Shown here: piece by piece, positions 35,142 to 44,784 of the stretch | How positions within the stretch are numbered: position 1 is the first letter of the stretch | How the letters are laid out: every line of letters starts with the position of its first letter | Origin: [Enterobacter] lignolyticus SCF1 | GTDB taxonomy: Bacteria; Pseudomonadota; Gammaproteobacteria; Enterobacterales; Enterobacteriaceae | DNA length: 64,000 nucleotides | NCBI RefSeq assembly: GCF_000164865.1 | Contig: NC_014618.1 | Location: 248,001 to 312,000 of the forward strand | Direction of reading: 5' to 3' | Position numbers and translations under genes: made by a program | The notes under the pieces: generated by a model | Databases searched by the model: none | Told to the model about the DNA's origin: nothing | The model's input: only the letters and a program-made list of their open reading frames with translations

Positions 35142-35869
35142 AGCATCCCCCCGTTGATGGAGATAACCTGGCGGGTGACATAGCCTGCGATGTCGGACAT
35201 CAGATAGCTGGCAAGCCCGGCGACCTCTTCCGCCTGGCCCATGCGCTTCATCGGGATCATGCTCATGGCCTCGGTCAGCGCGGCCTCTTCCATGGCGATC
35301 ATCCCGGTATCAATCAGTCCAGGCGCAATACAGTTGACGGTGATTTTGCGCTTCGCCAGCTCAATCGCCAGCGCTTTGGTGGCGCCGATAATCCCCGCTT
35401 TGGCGGCGCTGTAGTTAACCTGGCCGCGGTTGCCCATCACCCCGGAAACGGAGGAGAGCGTCACGATGCGTCCACCCTTGCGCGCGCCGATCATCGGCAT
35501 AATGCAGGGGTGGATGACGTTATAGAAGCTGTCGAGGTTGGTATGGATGACGCGGTCCCAGTCGTCATCGCTGAGCGCCGGAAAGGCGCCGTCGCGGGTA
35601 ATCCCCGCGTTGCTGACGATACCGTACCAGGCGCCGTGCTGTGCCATGTCGGCCTCCAGGACGGCGCGGCACTGCTCGCGGTTGCCGACGTCGAACTGCA
35701 GCAGGCGCCCGGTGCCGCCCGCATGCTCGATGAGCTGCAGCGTTTCGCGCGCGCCCGCCTCGTCGTGATGGTAATGCACGCCGAGGGTAAAACCATCGGC
35801 GGCCAGCTGACGCGCGATGGCGCGCCCAATGCCCTTACTGGCCCCAGTAACCAGAACAGAACGGTTCAT
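35138..35869 (-). CDS. apeQ: 3-ketoacyl-ACP reductase (FabG-like)
   Basis: Short-chain dehydrogenase of 243 residues reducing the beta-keto group during polyene extension with NADPH. The cofactor motif is VTGASKGIGRAIA, with NAG at VSNAGITRD. The catalytic Ser-Tyr-Lys are in TLSSVSGVMG and NYSAAKAG. It overlaps its neighbours by four bases on both sides. It is an operon member, not the housekeeping fabG, judging by context. Confidence 0.95.
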   Translation of the reverse strand: MNRSVLVTGASKGIGRAIARQLAADGFTLGVHYHHDEAGARETLQLIEHAGGTGRLLQFDVGNREQCRAVLEADMAQHGAWYGIVSNAGITRDGAFPALSDDDWDRVIHTNLDSFYNVIHPCIMPMIGARKGGRIVTLSSVSGVMGNRGQVNYSAAKAGIIGATKALAIELAKRKITVNCIAPGLIDTGMIAMEEAALTEAMSMIPMKRMGQAEEVAGLASYLMSDIAGYVTRQVISINGGML

Positions 35870-36342
35870 GTTGATATTCCCTGTTGAAACAACGTTGTAA
35901 GCTCAGCCTCTGTGGGCTGGAAAGTGGTCACTCGTCCGTGGGCGAGCGTGGCGCCCGCGCAGGCGATCGCGCCGTCAAAGCTGGCTAAACGCGAGTCCTG
36001 TATTAAGCACTGAACGGTGATATCTAATATGGCGCCTGCGGCAAAATGCCCGGCGCTGCAGCGTAAATCCCTTGCGCCCAGCACCATGCCGAGCGATGAC
36101 GCGCAATCGCCATTATGCAGGCGATGCCAGCCGGACCACACGCCAACGGTCTGGGCGATAAGCTCCAGCGCGTACCAGCCCGGCAGGTTGCCTTCGCCGT
36201 CCAGAAACGGCGCCAGAACGCCGTCGGGACCGACGGTAACCCGACAATGCGCCCAGGCGTCGCCGACCTCAATGACCTGCTCAAGCAGCAGCATCGGCGC
36301 ATCGTGCGGCAGATAGTGGTCAGGGGAAAGGAACGGCGTCAT
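35866..36342 (-). CDS. apeP: 3-hydroxyacyl-ACP dehydratase-like hotdog protein
   Basis: Hotdog-fold protein of 158 residues. The FabZ/FabA-like opening LPHDAPMLLLEQVIEV carries a histidine, and the central helix GWYALELIAQTVGVWSGWH an acidic residue. In the Xenorhabdus system ApeP forms a dehydratase complex with ApeI. It overlaps apeO and apeQ by four bases each. Assignment rests on fold-like motifs and operon position. Confidence 0.85.
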   Translation of the reverse strand: MTPFLSPDHYLPHDAPMLLLEQVIEVGDAWAHCRVTVGPDGVLAPFLDGEGNLPGWYALELIAQTVGVWSGWHRLHNGDCASSLGMVLGARDLRCSAGHFAAGAILDITVQCLIQDSRLASFDGAIACAGATLAHGRVTTFQPTEAELTTLFQQGIST

Positions 36343-37508
36343 GTGTTTCTCCCTAACAGGATAGCGGCATTATTGCCGCCGAAGGCGAACGAGCTGGAGA
36401 GGATGGTCGGGCGCGTCAGCGGCTGCGCGGCGCGCAAAATACCGCACGCGGGCAGGGTGTCGTCATACGGCGACCGGCTGAAATCCTGCGGCGGCAGCGG
36501 CAGGCCGTGGGTCAGAATCAGCATCGACAGCGCCGCTTCGGTTATCCCGGCGGCGCCTAGCGTATGGCCGGTCAGATGTTTGGTCGAGCTGCACGGGACG
36601 CGGTCGCCGAACAGCGCGTGAATGACCTGCGATTCCATCCGGTCATTGAGCGGCGTGGCGGTGCCGTGCAGGTTGATATAGCCCACGTCATCCGGCGTCA
36701 GTCCGCTGTCCGCCAGCGCCTGACGAATGGCGCGAATCGCCCCTTCGCCCTGCGGGTGCGGGGCGGAAATATGGTGCGCGTCGCTGGATTCGCCGACGCC
36801 GAGCAGGGCTACCGGCTGCGGTTCGCGGGTCAGCAGCATCAGCGCGGCGCCCTCGCCGATGGTGATGCCGCAGCGGTCGCGGCTAAAGGGCTGGCAGCGC
36901 GTTATCGAGAGCGACTCCAGGCTGTGAAAACCGTTTACCGGCATCCGGCTTAGGGTGTCCGCGCCGCCGACGAGGGCCACGTCCGCCAGCCCCGCCTCTA
37001 TCAGGCGTTTGCCGCTGATTATCGCGCGCGCGCTGGAGGAGCAGGCGGTGGAAAGGGTGTAGGCCGGGCCGGAAAGGCGCAGCCAGTTGCGCAGAAAACG
37101 CGACGGGTCGCCGAGCTCCTGCTGCGGGTAGCGCCAGCGGGAGCCGTCGAGATGATTCAGCGTTTTCGTCACGTGACGGTCGCCCTCATCCAGCCCGGAG
37201 GTGCTGGTGCCCATTATCACCGCCACCCTGTCGCGGCCATAGCGTGCGATAGCCTCATCCACCTGCGGCTGGATCTGGGCGAGCGCCGCCAGCAGCAGCT
37301 GGTTGTTGCGGCTGCGGTGAGCGGCAAAGGCGTCCGGAATGGCCGGTAATTCGCCATCCACTCCGCCCAGCACCGCCGGGGTATCCCCCCGCAGCCAGCC
37401 TTCGCGCGCTCGCATGCCCGGCGCGACGCCGCGCGTCAGGTTGCGGGCGATTTCATCCGGCGCGTTGCCCAGTGCGTTGATCGTGCCTGCGGCAGAAATA
37501 AAGATCAT
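36339..37508 (-). CDS. apeO: Aryl polyene beta-ketoacyl synthase (pairs with chain-length factor)
   Basis: Ketosynthase of 389 residues. The start at 37508 (MIFISAAGTINALG) directly follows the preceding stop; a longer frame upstream would run into apeN. The nucleophile cysteine is in STACSSSARA and the histidines in NLHGTATPLND and TKHLTGHTLGAAG. ApeO is known to form a heterodimer with the chain-length factor ApeC, whose gene opens this operon. Confidence 0.92.
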   Translation of the reverse strand: MIFISAAGTINALGNAPDEIARNLTRGVAPGMRAREGWLRGDTPAVLGGVDGELPAIPDAFAAHRSRNNQLLLAALAQIQPQVDEAIARYGRDRVAVIMGTSTSGLDEGDRHVTKTLNHLDGSRWRYPQQELGDPSRFLRNWLRLSGPAYTLSTACSSSARAIISGKRLIEAGLADVALVGGADTLSRMPVNGFHSLESLSITRCQPFSRDRCGITIGEGAALMLLTREPQPVALLGVGESSDAHHISAPHPQGEGAIRAIRQALADSGLTPDDVGYINLHGTATPLNDRMESQVIHALFGDRVPCSSTKHLTGHTLGAAGITEAALSMLILTHGLPLPPQDFSRSPYDDTLPACGILRAAQPLTRPTILSSSFAFGGNNAAILLGRNT

Positions 37509-37509
37509 A

Positions 37510-38091
37510 TCAGTCGCCCAGATATTGAATGGTGATGTGGTAGTTGAATACGTGCTGCTCAATGCTGACCGGCTCGCGTTTCCCTTTGCGCTGCAGGTAG
37601 GTGATTTCGGTCACCAGCCTGCCGCGAGCATCGCGAAGTTCACGTTTATCACCCTTATCAAGCAGCGTCCAGCCTTTCGGCAGCTGCGGCTGCCAGGCGC
37701 TGAGCGGCCAGTGGCTGAGCATCACGTCCGCCAGCACCTGGCCTGCGGGCGGCAGCTGCGGCGCGACGACGGACTGCTCGGTGTGAATGCCGCGGTCGTC
37801 GTAGGTGGCGAGAAACAGGCGAATACCGACGGACGACAGCCCCGCGAGGGTCACTTTTTTATCGTCGGCATTGAGCATCACCAGCAGCGACTGGCTCTGG
37901 CCGTTAAAGCGGCCGGTTAACAGCTGCTGCGAGCTGATGGCCGGGGCGATGCCCGGCGGCGGCAGCGTCACGTTGACGCCCGGCGCCAACCACGCCTGCG
38001 GGCGGCCGTTGTCCGGCGACGAGTGGCTGCACCCGGTGAGGATAAGCGCGGCGACCAGTGCGAGGACGCGGCAAACGGGGCGTATCATCAT
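37510..38091 (-). CDS. apeN: DUF3261-type lipoprotein of the aryl polyene operon
   Basis: Predicted lipoprotein of 193 residues with lipobox LILTGC at about residues 16-21. It has no catalytic motif. Similar lipoproteins sit in the same slot of other ape operons and are thought to help move the pigment to the outer membrane; this is inferred from context. It overlaps the exporter gene by four bases. The symbol rests on position in the conserved gene order. Confidence 0.8.
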   Translation of the reverse strand: MMIRPVCRVLALVAALILTGCSHSSPDNGRPQAWLAPGVNVTLPPPGIAPAISSQQLLTGRFNGQSQSLLVMLNADDKKVTLAGLSSVGIRLFLATYDDRGIHTEQSVVAPQLPPAGQVLADVMLSHWPLSAWQPQLPKGWTLLDKGDKRELRDARGRLVTEITYLQRKGKREPVSIEQHVFNYHITIQYLGD

Positions 38092-40430
38092 CGTGCTTTC
38101 TCTTTTTTGTGATGGGTTTTGCGGCTTTTCACCGGCATCGCCAGCGGCGAGAGAACGAATGCGGCGAAAATACCGCTGACCAGTACGATGCCGAAGCTGC
38201 CGATCGCCTGGGTGGCGCTAAACACCAGCATGCCCAGCGTCAGCAGGGTCGTCATCATCGCCAGCGTCACCGCCAGCAGGGAGGTCAGCGGCGTGCCGCG
38301 CGGATTGCTGAAAAAGAGCGTGTAGTTAATGCCGATCCCCAGCACCAGCGCCAGCGCCAGCATGGAGAACAGGTTAACGGTATGGCCGGTCACGGTCAGC
38401 ACCGCCAGGCCGCAGCCCAGCGACAGCAGCGACGGCAGCAGGCTTATCAGCCCTCTGCGCGCGCCAAGGCGCAGCATGGCGCCGCAGGCAATCACCAGCA
38501 GCGCGACGCCGAGCAGGCCGCTCAGCAGCAGGCGATACAGGGCGAAAAGCGCGTCGAAGCTGGCCTTGCGATCGACCCATACCACGCCGGCGGCGCGTTC
38601 GGCGAGCGCCTTCAGCGCCGCGCTGTGGGCCACGCCATCGACCGGCACCAGTACGCCGCTGCGGCCGTCTGGCAGCGACAGCCAGAGCAGGCGCCAGCCT
38701 TCGCTTGCCGGACTGGCGAGCCAGTCGTCAACGCTCACCGGCATCGGCGAAAGATCCGGCGCGACGCGCGGTACGCCCGCGCCCTGTAGCGCTTTGGCGA
38801 TAGCCGGCGCGGCGTCGCGCAGCAGGCTGAGGTCGTCCCGCTGGCGCGCCAGAGAGTTCAGCGGCACCGTACGGTAGCGGGCCATCAGCCCTTCCCGCTG
38901 CGCGCGGGCAAGCGCTGGCGTAAAGGCCTCCAGCCGCTCCAGCGTCTGCTGCGGGCTGTCGCCCCATACCACAAACCACTTCTGGTCGACGCTCTGGCCG
39001 GTCAGCCGCGTAATGACTTTTTCCTGCGCGAGCAGGTGCTGCGGCAGCGCCTGCAGCTGAGAGATATCGTCATCCACCCGCATCATCGCCAGCCCGGCCA
39101 GCGAAAACAGCGCCATCGCCAGCGGCAGGCCGACCGTCAGCGCTTTATTGCGCCGCCAGGCCGCCAGCCAGCGCAGCAGCAGCGCCATGGCTGGTACCGG
39201 GCGCACCGGCAGGCCGCGGCACAGGTAGGGGTGCCAGAAGATAACCGTCAGGCAGGAGGCGCTCAGCCCCGCGGCGGCAAAAACCGCCATCTGGCGAATG
39301 CCTGGGAAGGGGGCGAGCAGCATGATGAGCCAGGCCGCCACCGTGGTCAGCAGCGCCAGCAGCAGCGCGCCGCGCACCTTCTCAAGGCTTTGCCACGGCG
39401 AGGTCGACTCGCCGTGCACCATGCGTTCGGTCAGGTAATAGAGCGTGTAGTCCGCCGAAATGCCGATGATGCTCATGCTCATCACCAGCGTCATCAGGTG
39501 CAGCTCGCCGAACAGCAGCAGCGTAACCACCGTGCCCGCCAGCGCGCCGATGGCGATCGACAGGACAGACAGCAGCAGCGGGCGCGGGGAGCGGAAGACG
39601 GCAAGGATCAGCAAAATGACGCCCAGCACCGTCGCCGTGCCGAGGGTGGCGATGTCGTGCTTCGCCTGCTGGCTGGCGTAGTCGCTGTAAAAAACGGTGC
39701 CGCGGGAGAGCAGCTGCGCCTGCGGATACTGCGCCTTCAGCTCGGCCTCCAGCGCGGAGAGACGCGTGACCAGCGCGTGGGTTTGCCGCATATCAAACGA
39801 CGACCCTTTAAGCTCGCCGTGCAGCAGGTACCAGAAATTGCCCTGCGCGTCCTGAGCGACCAGCCAGCCGTCCATCAGCCGCAGCGTCTGGCCGTTCTGC
39901 GCCATTGCCAGCTGCGCGCCGCGCGTCAGCATCAGCGGATCGTTTTGCAGCTCTTTGCCGCTGACGCCGGAAAACGCCGAGTACAGCTGGGAAAGGATCC
40001 ACTGCGCCTGCGCCTCGCCGCCGTGGTCCAGCCGCGTGCGGGTGGCGCTGTCGACGAGCCCGTTGCGGTGCTGCCAGAAGAAAGCGCCCCACGCCTGCTG
40101 GCGGCTGGCGTCCATCGGGCCTTTCACCTCGCTAAGCTGGCCCGAGCCTTCCAGCAGCGACAGCCAGCGCTGCGCCACCGCCGGGTCGGCGCTTTTGCCG
40201 GAGCTGACCAGCCAGACCAGCTGCTTATCCAGCCGCTGCAGGAAACCGTCGTTCAGCGCCGGAGGGATAGCCCCCAGCGTCTGGTTCGGCAGCATCGCCA
40301 GCACGCTGCTGTTCAGCCGCGCGCCGGGCAGCAGCGCGCAGAGCAGGCCCAGCAGCAGCAGGCAGATGGCGCCCCAGGCGAGGGCGAGCGGGCGGGCCTT
40401 AGCGGGCGGCAAAACGTTGGCGTTCGTCAT
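38088..40430 (-). CDS. apeM: MMPL/RND-family exporter of the aryl polyene operon
   Basis: Large inner-membrane protein of 780 residues. It shows two repeats of one helix, a periplasmic domain and a five-helix bundle, as in MMPL lipid exporters. A short segment SMSIIGISADYTLYYLTERM and its counterpart LALVLGIGINYTLFFSN mark the two halves. It probably exports the aryl polyene lipid to the periplasm. The start overlaps apeL by 32 bases, so a slightly later start is possible. Confidence 0.88.
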   Translation of the reverse strand: MTNANVLPPAKARPLALAWGAICLLLLGLLCALLPGARLNSSVLAMLPNQTLGAIPPALNDGFLQRLDKQLVWLVSSGKSADPAVAQRWLSLLEGSGQLSEVKGPMDASRQQAWGAFFWQHRNGLVDSATRTRLDHGGEAQAQWILSQLYSAFSGVSGKELQNDPLMLTRGAQLAMAQNGQTLRLMDGWLVAQDAQGNFWYLLHGELKGSSFDMRQTHALVTRLSALEAELKAQYPQAQLLSRGTVFYSDYASQQAKHDIATLGTATVLGVILLILAVFRSPRPLLLSVLSIAIGALAGTVVTLLLFGELHLMTLVMSMSIIGISADYTLYYLTERMVHGESTSPWQSLEKVRGALLLALLTTVAAWLIMLLAPFPGIRQMAVFAAAGLSASCLTVIFWHPYLCRGLPVRPVPAMALLLRWLAAWRRNKALTVGLPLAMALFSLAGLAMMRVDDDISQLQALPQHLLAQEKVITRLTGQSVDQKWFVVWGDSPQQTLERLEAFTPALARAQREGLMARYRTVPLNSLARQRDDLSLLRDAAPAIAKALQGAGVPRVAPDLSPMPVSVDDWLASPASEGWRLLWLSLPDGRSGVLVPVDGVAHSAALKALAERAAGVVWVDRKASFDALFALYRLLLSGLLGVALLVIACGAMLRLGARRGLISLLPSLLSLGCGLAVLTVTGHTVNLFSMLALALVLGIGINYTLFFSNPRGTPLTSLLAVTLAMMTTLLTLGMLVFSATQAIGSFGIVLVSGIFAAFVLSPLAMPVKSRKTHHKKEKAR

Positions 40431-41004
40431 CGGTTAATGTGGTCGGGGTCAGGCGATGCTGCGAGAGCGTGATATCTGTTTTATCGCCCTGTTTATCATT
40501 AAGTTTAATACTTTCAAGATATTGCTGTCCCGCCAGGTCGATGGAGCTGAAAATTTTGTCCAGCGGCGTGGTGGTGGGCGTCAGGCGCAGCGTCCAGCGG
40601 TCGTCGCCTTTGTCCTGAAAATCGATGCGGAAGTTTTGCTCCAGCACCCTGCGGTCGGCCTGGAACAGCGCGCGCAGCAGATGGTTTAACTGGAACATCT
40701 GCGGGTTGTTGTCAGCGGTAATGACCTGCGGCGGCTGGCCGTTGACCGACTGCACCATCCGCGCATCATTCAGCATCAGCTGCATCGGGAACGGCGTTTT
40801 TTGATCCCATAAGAGCCCGGTGTCGCGGGCGATCAGCATCTCGCCGGAGGAACGCAGCGGCTGCGGCAGATCCTTGATGGTGCGGGTCTGTTCAAAGTGC
40901 GCGCGGATAACCGGCTGCCGGGTGAAACGCTGCTGCAGCGTATCCAGGGTGATGGCCTGCGCCAGCGGGGCGAGCAGCAGGACAATGAGCGGCCAGAATT
41001 TCAT
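40399..41004 (-). CDS. apeL: LolA-like outer-membrane lipoprotein carrier protein
   Basis: Periplasmic protein of 201 residues with a signal peptide (MKFWPLIVLLLAPLAQA) and the LolA-type opening FTRQPVIRAHFEQTRTIKDL. It likely ferries a hydrophobic product or lipoprotein across the periplasm, complementing ApeM and ApeN. This is not the housekeeping LolA, judging by its operon. It overlaps the thioesterase gene by four bases. Function is by fold and context. Confidence 0.85.
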   Translation of the reverse strand: MKFWPLIVLLLAPLAQAITLDTLQQRFTRQPVIRAHFEQTRTIKDLPQPLRSSGEMLIARDTGLLWDQKTPFPMQLMLNDARMVQSVNGQPPQVITADNNPQMFQLNHLLRALFQADRRVLEQNFRIDFQDKGDDRWTLRLTPTTTPLDKIFSSIDLAGQQYLESIKLNDKQGDKTDITLSQHRLTPTTLTDDERQRFAAR

Positions 41005-41423
41005 GGCGTCACCCCCATACGTTCAAACAGGATGTCAGGGCTGACAAAGCACATTTCTTTGCTGGCGATATCGACGGCGACCTGAACGGTGTAGCCGGTG
41101 GTGGTGCGCTTGCCGGTCTGTGCATCGAAAATCTGATAGACGATGCGCAGGCGGTTTTCATATTCGTCGATGTGCGCCCGCACGCGGATACGCTGCTCGA
41201 AGGTCACCACATCGCGGTATTTCACCCGCGTATCCACTACCGGCCAGACGTAGCCGGAATCCCGCATCTGGCGGTAGCCGTAGTTAAACTGGTTCAGCAG
41301 CGCTTCGCGGGCTATCTCAAAATAGCGAAAATAGTTGCCGTGCCAGACCACGCCCATCATATCCACGTCGTGGAAGGGGACGGTCAGTTCGACTTCGGTG
41401 GTAAAGCGGGGATCGTTAAGCAC
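41001..41423 (-). CDS. apeK: Acyl thioesterase (4HBT hotdog family)
   Basis: Thioesterase of 140 residues with the 4-hydroxybenzoyl-CoA thioesterase signature VPFHDVDMMGVVWHGNY near the N-terminus. The GTG start at 41423 is selected because AAGGAG lies seven bases before it; a longer open frame overlaps apeJ without a ribosome site. It probably hydrolyses starter or stalled thioesters in polyene synthesis. It overlaps apeL by four bases. Confidence 0.87.
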   Translation of the reverse strand: MLNDPRFTTEVELTVPFHDVDMMGVVWHGNYFRYFEIAREALLNQFNYGYRQMRDSGYVWPVVDTRVKYRDVVTFEQRIRVRAHIDEYENRLRIVYQIFDAQTGKRTTTGYTVQVAVDIASKEMCFVSPDILFERMGVTP

Positions 41424-41427
41424 CCTT

Positions 41428-43107
41428 TTACTCCTTATCCGTGGTATCCGGCAGCCGCCAGAAATCAAAAAAGTTAAACCAGTCAAGCGGCGACATCAGC
41501 GCGTAGTGCTCAAGCCGCTGGGCGTAGCGGTCGACGGCCTGCTGCAGCGCCGCCTGGCGCGCGTCGCGGGGCAGCGGCAGCGGGTCGGCGAAGCGTTCGG
41601 CGTAGACCCGCAGCCTGCCCTGCTGCTTGAGCGCAAAGATGAGCACCACCGGGCAGCGTAGCACGGAGGCCAGAATAAACGGCCCCTGCGGAAACGGCGC
41701 CGGCTGGCCCATAAAGTCGCTCCAGACCACGCGCCAGTCGCCACCGCGCTGCGGGTTCACGGCGATGCGGTCGCCGACGATGGCGACCCATTCCCCGCGA
41801 TCCAACCTTTCCTTGAGCAGCATGGCGGTATCCGGTCCGATATCGGTTACCGGGATCAGGTTCATGGCCGACTGCGGCGCGGCCTCCTGCATGATCTGCT
41901 TAAAGCGCTGGGCGTTATCGCTGAACACCAGCGCGGTGATGGTTTTCGTACTCAGCGCGCGGCAGGCCTCGATATCGCCCAGATGCGACGCGAGGATCAG
42001 TTTGCCGGTCGGCGAGGCCATATCCAGCGCGGCTTCGGCGCCATCGGCAAAGACGACGTCGCGCCCCGGCCTGAGTTCGCCGCGCCAGCTGGCGATTTTA
42101 TCGAGCATGGCGTGGCCGAAGCGCAGAAAGTGGTGAACGCTGTTGAGCCGCGCGGGCAGGGGCTCGCCGCGCGCGGCGAGCGTCCGGCGCACCCGGGCAA
42201 GCCACTGCCGCGAGGCCTGACGCTGGGCGGCGGCGGTAAGCCAGTAGACGGCGGTCACCGGCCACAGCAGGCAGGAGAACGCCTTACGCCCCAGCACGCG
42301 CCATACCCACAGCATCAGCCGCATCCCCCATAGCCCTTTCAGCTCCTGCTGGCGCGCCCAGTGCGCGTGGCGCCGACGGGCCAGCAGCGACGGAATACGC
42401 GGCAGCATGCCGAGGAACAGCCGGGTGTGCATCCAGGAGATGCGCAGGTTGTCCTTCAGCGCGTCAAAATGCGACACACCGTCGGCGGGATAGGTAACCC
42501 GAGTGGGGACAAAATAGCTGGTATTGCCCTGCCAGTAGAGGCGCACCATGACCTCGGTGTCGAAATCCATCCGGCTGCCGAGCGCCACGCGCCCGGCAAG
42601 GGCCAGGGTGGGCGCCACCGGGTAGACGCGAAAGCCGCACATGCTGTCTTTAAGCTGTAGCGACAGCGTTTCTATCCATACCCAGACGTGCGTAACCCAG
42701 CGGCCGTACAGGCGCGAGCGGGGAATGGAGTCATCGTAAACGGGCTGGCCGGAAATCAGCGCCTCGGGATGGGCGTGGGCGAGCGCGAGCAGGCGCGGAA
42801 TATCCTCAATGGCGTGCTGGCCGTCGGCGTCCACCTGCACCGCGTGGCTGAACCCGGCGCGTTGGGCCTCCTGCAGACCGCGAACCACCGCCGCGCCCTT
42901 ACCGGCGTTTTGCGCCAGGCGCACCAGCGTTATACCGTGGCGTGCGGCGGCAAGCTGCTCCAGCGTCCGGCGCGTCACGTCGTCGCTGCCGTCATCGACG
43001 ATGATGCAGGGCAGGTCGAAGCCCTGCAGCCGCGCCAGCACCTGCGCCATCATGGCGCCGTGGTTATAGCAGGGAATGAGCACGCACGGCGTGAAGGTCA
43101 CTGGCAT
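41428..43107 (-). CDS. apeJ: Fused GT2 glycosyltransferase / LpxL-type acyltransferase
   Basis: Fusion protein of 559 residues. The N-terminal GT2 domain (about 1-230) starts CVLIPCYNHGAMMAQVLARL and holds IIVDDGSDD and QVDADGQHA. The C-terminal lysophospholipid/lipid A-type acyltransferase domain (about 320-559) has the H-x4-E motif in SHLGDIEACRAL and the later VAIVGDRIAV. It probably builds the glycolipid-like anchor carrying the polyene. The start at 43107 lies inside the end of apeI (10-base overlap). Confidence 0.9.
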   Translation of the reverse strand: MPVTFTPCVLIPCYNHGAMMAQVLARLQGFDLPCIIVDDGSDDVTRRTLEQLAAARHGITLVRLAQNAGKGAAVVRGLQEAQRAGFSHAVQVDADGQHAIEDIPRLLALAHAHPEALISGQPVYDDSIPRSRLYGRWVTHVWVWIETLSLQLKDSMCGFRVYPVAPTLALAGRVALGSRMDFDTEVMVRLYWQGNTSYFVPTRVTYPADGVSHFDALKDNLRISWMHTRLFLGMLPRIPSLLARRRHAHWARQQELKGLWGMRLMLWVWRVLGRKAFSCLLWPVTAVYWLTAAAQRQASRQWLARVRRTLAARGEPLPARLNSVHHFLRFGHAMLDKIASWRGELRPGRDVVFADGAEAALDMASPTGKLILASHLGDIEACRALSTKTITALVFSDNAQRFKQIMQEAAPQSAMNLIPVTDIGPDTAMLLKERLDRGEWVAIVGDRIAVNPQRGGDWRVVWSDFMGQPAPFPQGPFILASVLRCPVVLIFALKQQGRLRVYAERFADPLPLPRDARQAALQQAVDRYAQRLEHYALMSPLDWFNFFDFWRLPDTTDKE

Positions 43108-43451
43108 AAGCGGATCTTCCCGCTGCTGGCGGTGTGGCGCGCATCGCCGTCGTGACGCTGGTAGCGGAAGCTGAGGGTCTCGCGCTCGGGCTGCCACGTC
43201 AGCGTCAGCGTCACCGTGCTTTCCGGCAGCTGCGGGGCCTGGAATTTCACGTTCGGGATGCTGTGAAAGCGGTAGCCGGGGGCGAGCAGTTCAATGCCGT
43301 AACGGACGGCCCACTCCACCTGGGCGACGCCCGGCAGCAGCGGCTGAACGGCGAAATGCCCGCGGAACCAGAACATCGCCGGATCGAGCCAGAGATCAAT
43401 CTCTATCGTATGAGGCTGAACCTGTCGCCGGGCGAGCTCATGGGGCATCAT
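43098..43451 (-). CDS. apeI: 3-hydroxyacyl-ACP dehydratase (hotdog)
   Basis: Small hotdog dehydratase of 117 residues with a FabZ-like core (FRGHFAVQPLLPGVAQVEW) holding the catalytic histidine region. It works with ApeP in the known systems to make the all-trans double bonds. The start overlaps apeH by 14 bases. Activity is inferred from family and operon. Confidence 0.88.
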   Translation of the reverse strand: MMPHELARRQVQPHTIEIDLWLDPAMFWFRGHFAVQPLLPGVAQVEWAVRYGIELLAPGYRFHSIPNVKFQAPQLPESTVTLTLTWQPERETLSFRYQRHDGDARHTASSGKIRLCQ

Positions 43452-44784
43452 TGAATAGCTCCTGTAGCTTGTCGTACACGCGCTTGTTCAGGCTGTTGAC
43501 CGGAATCGCGTCGACGACGCGCCAGCAGCGCGGTATCGCCACCGGTTCGAGCCAGCGGCGCAGCGTCTGGCGCCACTGCCGTTCGGTTTCGCCGGGGTGC
43601 TGCCGCCACTGCGCCAGGGCGGCTTCATCAAGCACCAGCACCGCCCCGGTGGTCTGGCGGCTGCGGTGAAGCAGCGGCACGACCGCCGCGTCGCGGACGC
43701 CCTCCAGGGCGCGCAGGCGTTGCTCAACGTCGCTGAGCGAAACGCGTTTTTCCTCAATCTTCACCACCCGATCGCGGCGTCCGGTGATGCGAAAACCGTC
43801 GCTGACGAACTCCAGCCTGTCGTCGAGCGGCAGGCCTTCGCTATCGGCAATCAGCGGCGACAGCACGCGCCAGCCGTCGCCTTCCGCCCGCAGGATAACG
43901 TCGGGAAACAGCTGCCAGGCGGTGCTGTTGTCGGTGCGCTGGCGCCAGGCGATGACGCCCGTCTCGGTGCTGCCGTAAATCTCATCGGCCCAGACGTTGC
44001 ACCAGGCCGCGGTGCGCTTAACGTCAGGCCAGGCGAACGCGCCGCCTGCCGAGAGCAAAAACGCCAGCGGCGGCGGCGTAAGGGCAGGGTCGAGCCGTTT
44101 GAGAAACGCCGGGCTGCTGATAAAGGCATAGGTATGGGCGCCGTCGAGCGCCGCCAGCTGCTCCGGAAACTGCAGCATTGCGGCATGCAGCGGCAGGCCC
44201 AGCGCCATCGGCATAAACAGGCGGAACGTCAGGCCGTAGAGGTGCTGCGGCGTGACCGAGGAGACCACGCGGCAGCCATCGAGCCGGGCGGCGAAACGTC
44301 CGGCCACCAGCGACGCCTCGGCGTCCAGCAGGGCGACCGGTTTGACCACCCGCTGCGGTTCGCCCGTAGAGCCGGAGGTGTAGAGCTCAATTGTCGCATT
44401 CGGGTCCACCGGCGGCAGGGGATGCGCGGGGTTCTCGCCGCATTCCACCGTGATTACCGTTTTGCTGAAGGCGACCGGCGTCTCGCTGATTACGCCGTCG
44501 AGACGGTCGCGCTGCTCCTCCAGCCATGCCGGGCGCTGATGGCCCGGGATGACCGGCGTCTTTCCGCTGTGCAGCAGCGCCAGCAGGGCGACAAGGAACA
44601 GATAGCTGTTTTCCGCGCACAGCGCCCAGCGCATGCCGGGGTGAGCCTGCAATTGGGCCTGCAGGCGAGCGACATCGCCGCGCAGGTTTTTAAGCGTCCA
44701 CTGCCGCGCGCCTTGCCAGGCCACCAGCGTATCGTCGGGCCTGTCCGTACTTAACCATTGTGAGAGCGGAAGCGTCCTGCTCAT
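43438..44784 (-). CDS. apeH: AMP-dependent acyl/aryl ligase
   Basis: ANL-superfamily adenylating enzyme of 448 residues, probably activating the aromatic starter (4-hydroxybenzoate-type acid) for loading onto an ACP. The P-loop is ELYTSGSTGEPQRVV, with YGSTETGVIAW and the hinge region GRRDRVVKIEEKRVS. The start at 44784 (MSRTLPLSQWL) overlaps the apeG stop; a longer frame upstream lies inside apeG. Confidence 0.9.
   Translation of the reverse strand: MSRTLPLSQWLSTDRPDDTLVAWQGARQWTLKNLRGDVARLQAQLQAHPGMRWALCAENSYLFLVALLALLHSGKTPVIPGHQRPAWLEEQRDRLDGVISETPVAFSKTVITVECGENPAHPLPPVDPNATIELYTSGSTGEPQRVVKPVALLDAEASLVAGRFAARLDGCRVVSSVTPQHLYGLTFRLFMPMALGLPLHAAMLQFPEQLAALDGAHTYAFISSPAFLKRLDPALTPPPLAFLLSAGGAFAWPDVKRTAAWCNVWADEIYGSTETGVIAWRQRTDNSTAWQLFPDVILRAEGDGWRVLSPLIADSEGLPLDDRLEFVSDGFRITGRRDRVVKIEEKRVSLSDVEQRLRALEGVRDAAVVPLLHRSRQTTGAVLVLDEAALAQWRQHPGETERQWRQTLRRWLEPVAIPRCWRVVDAIPVNSLNKRVYDKLQELFNDAP

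Noticed and set aside
39036..40472. 478-codon plus-strand open frame opposite the MMPL exporter gene
   Set aside because: Gln/Arg-rich translation typical of an antisense frame; the opposite strand has clear membrane-protein motifs.
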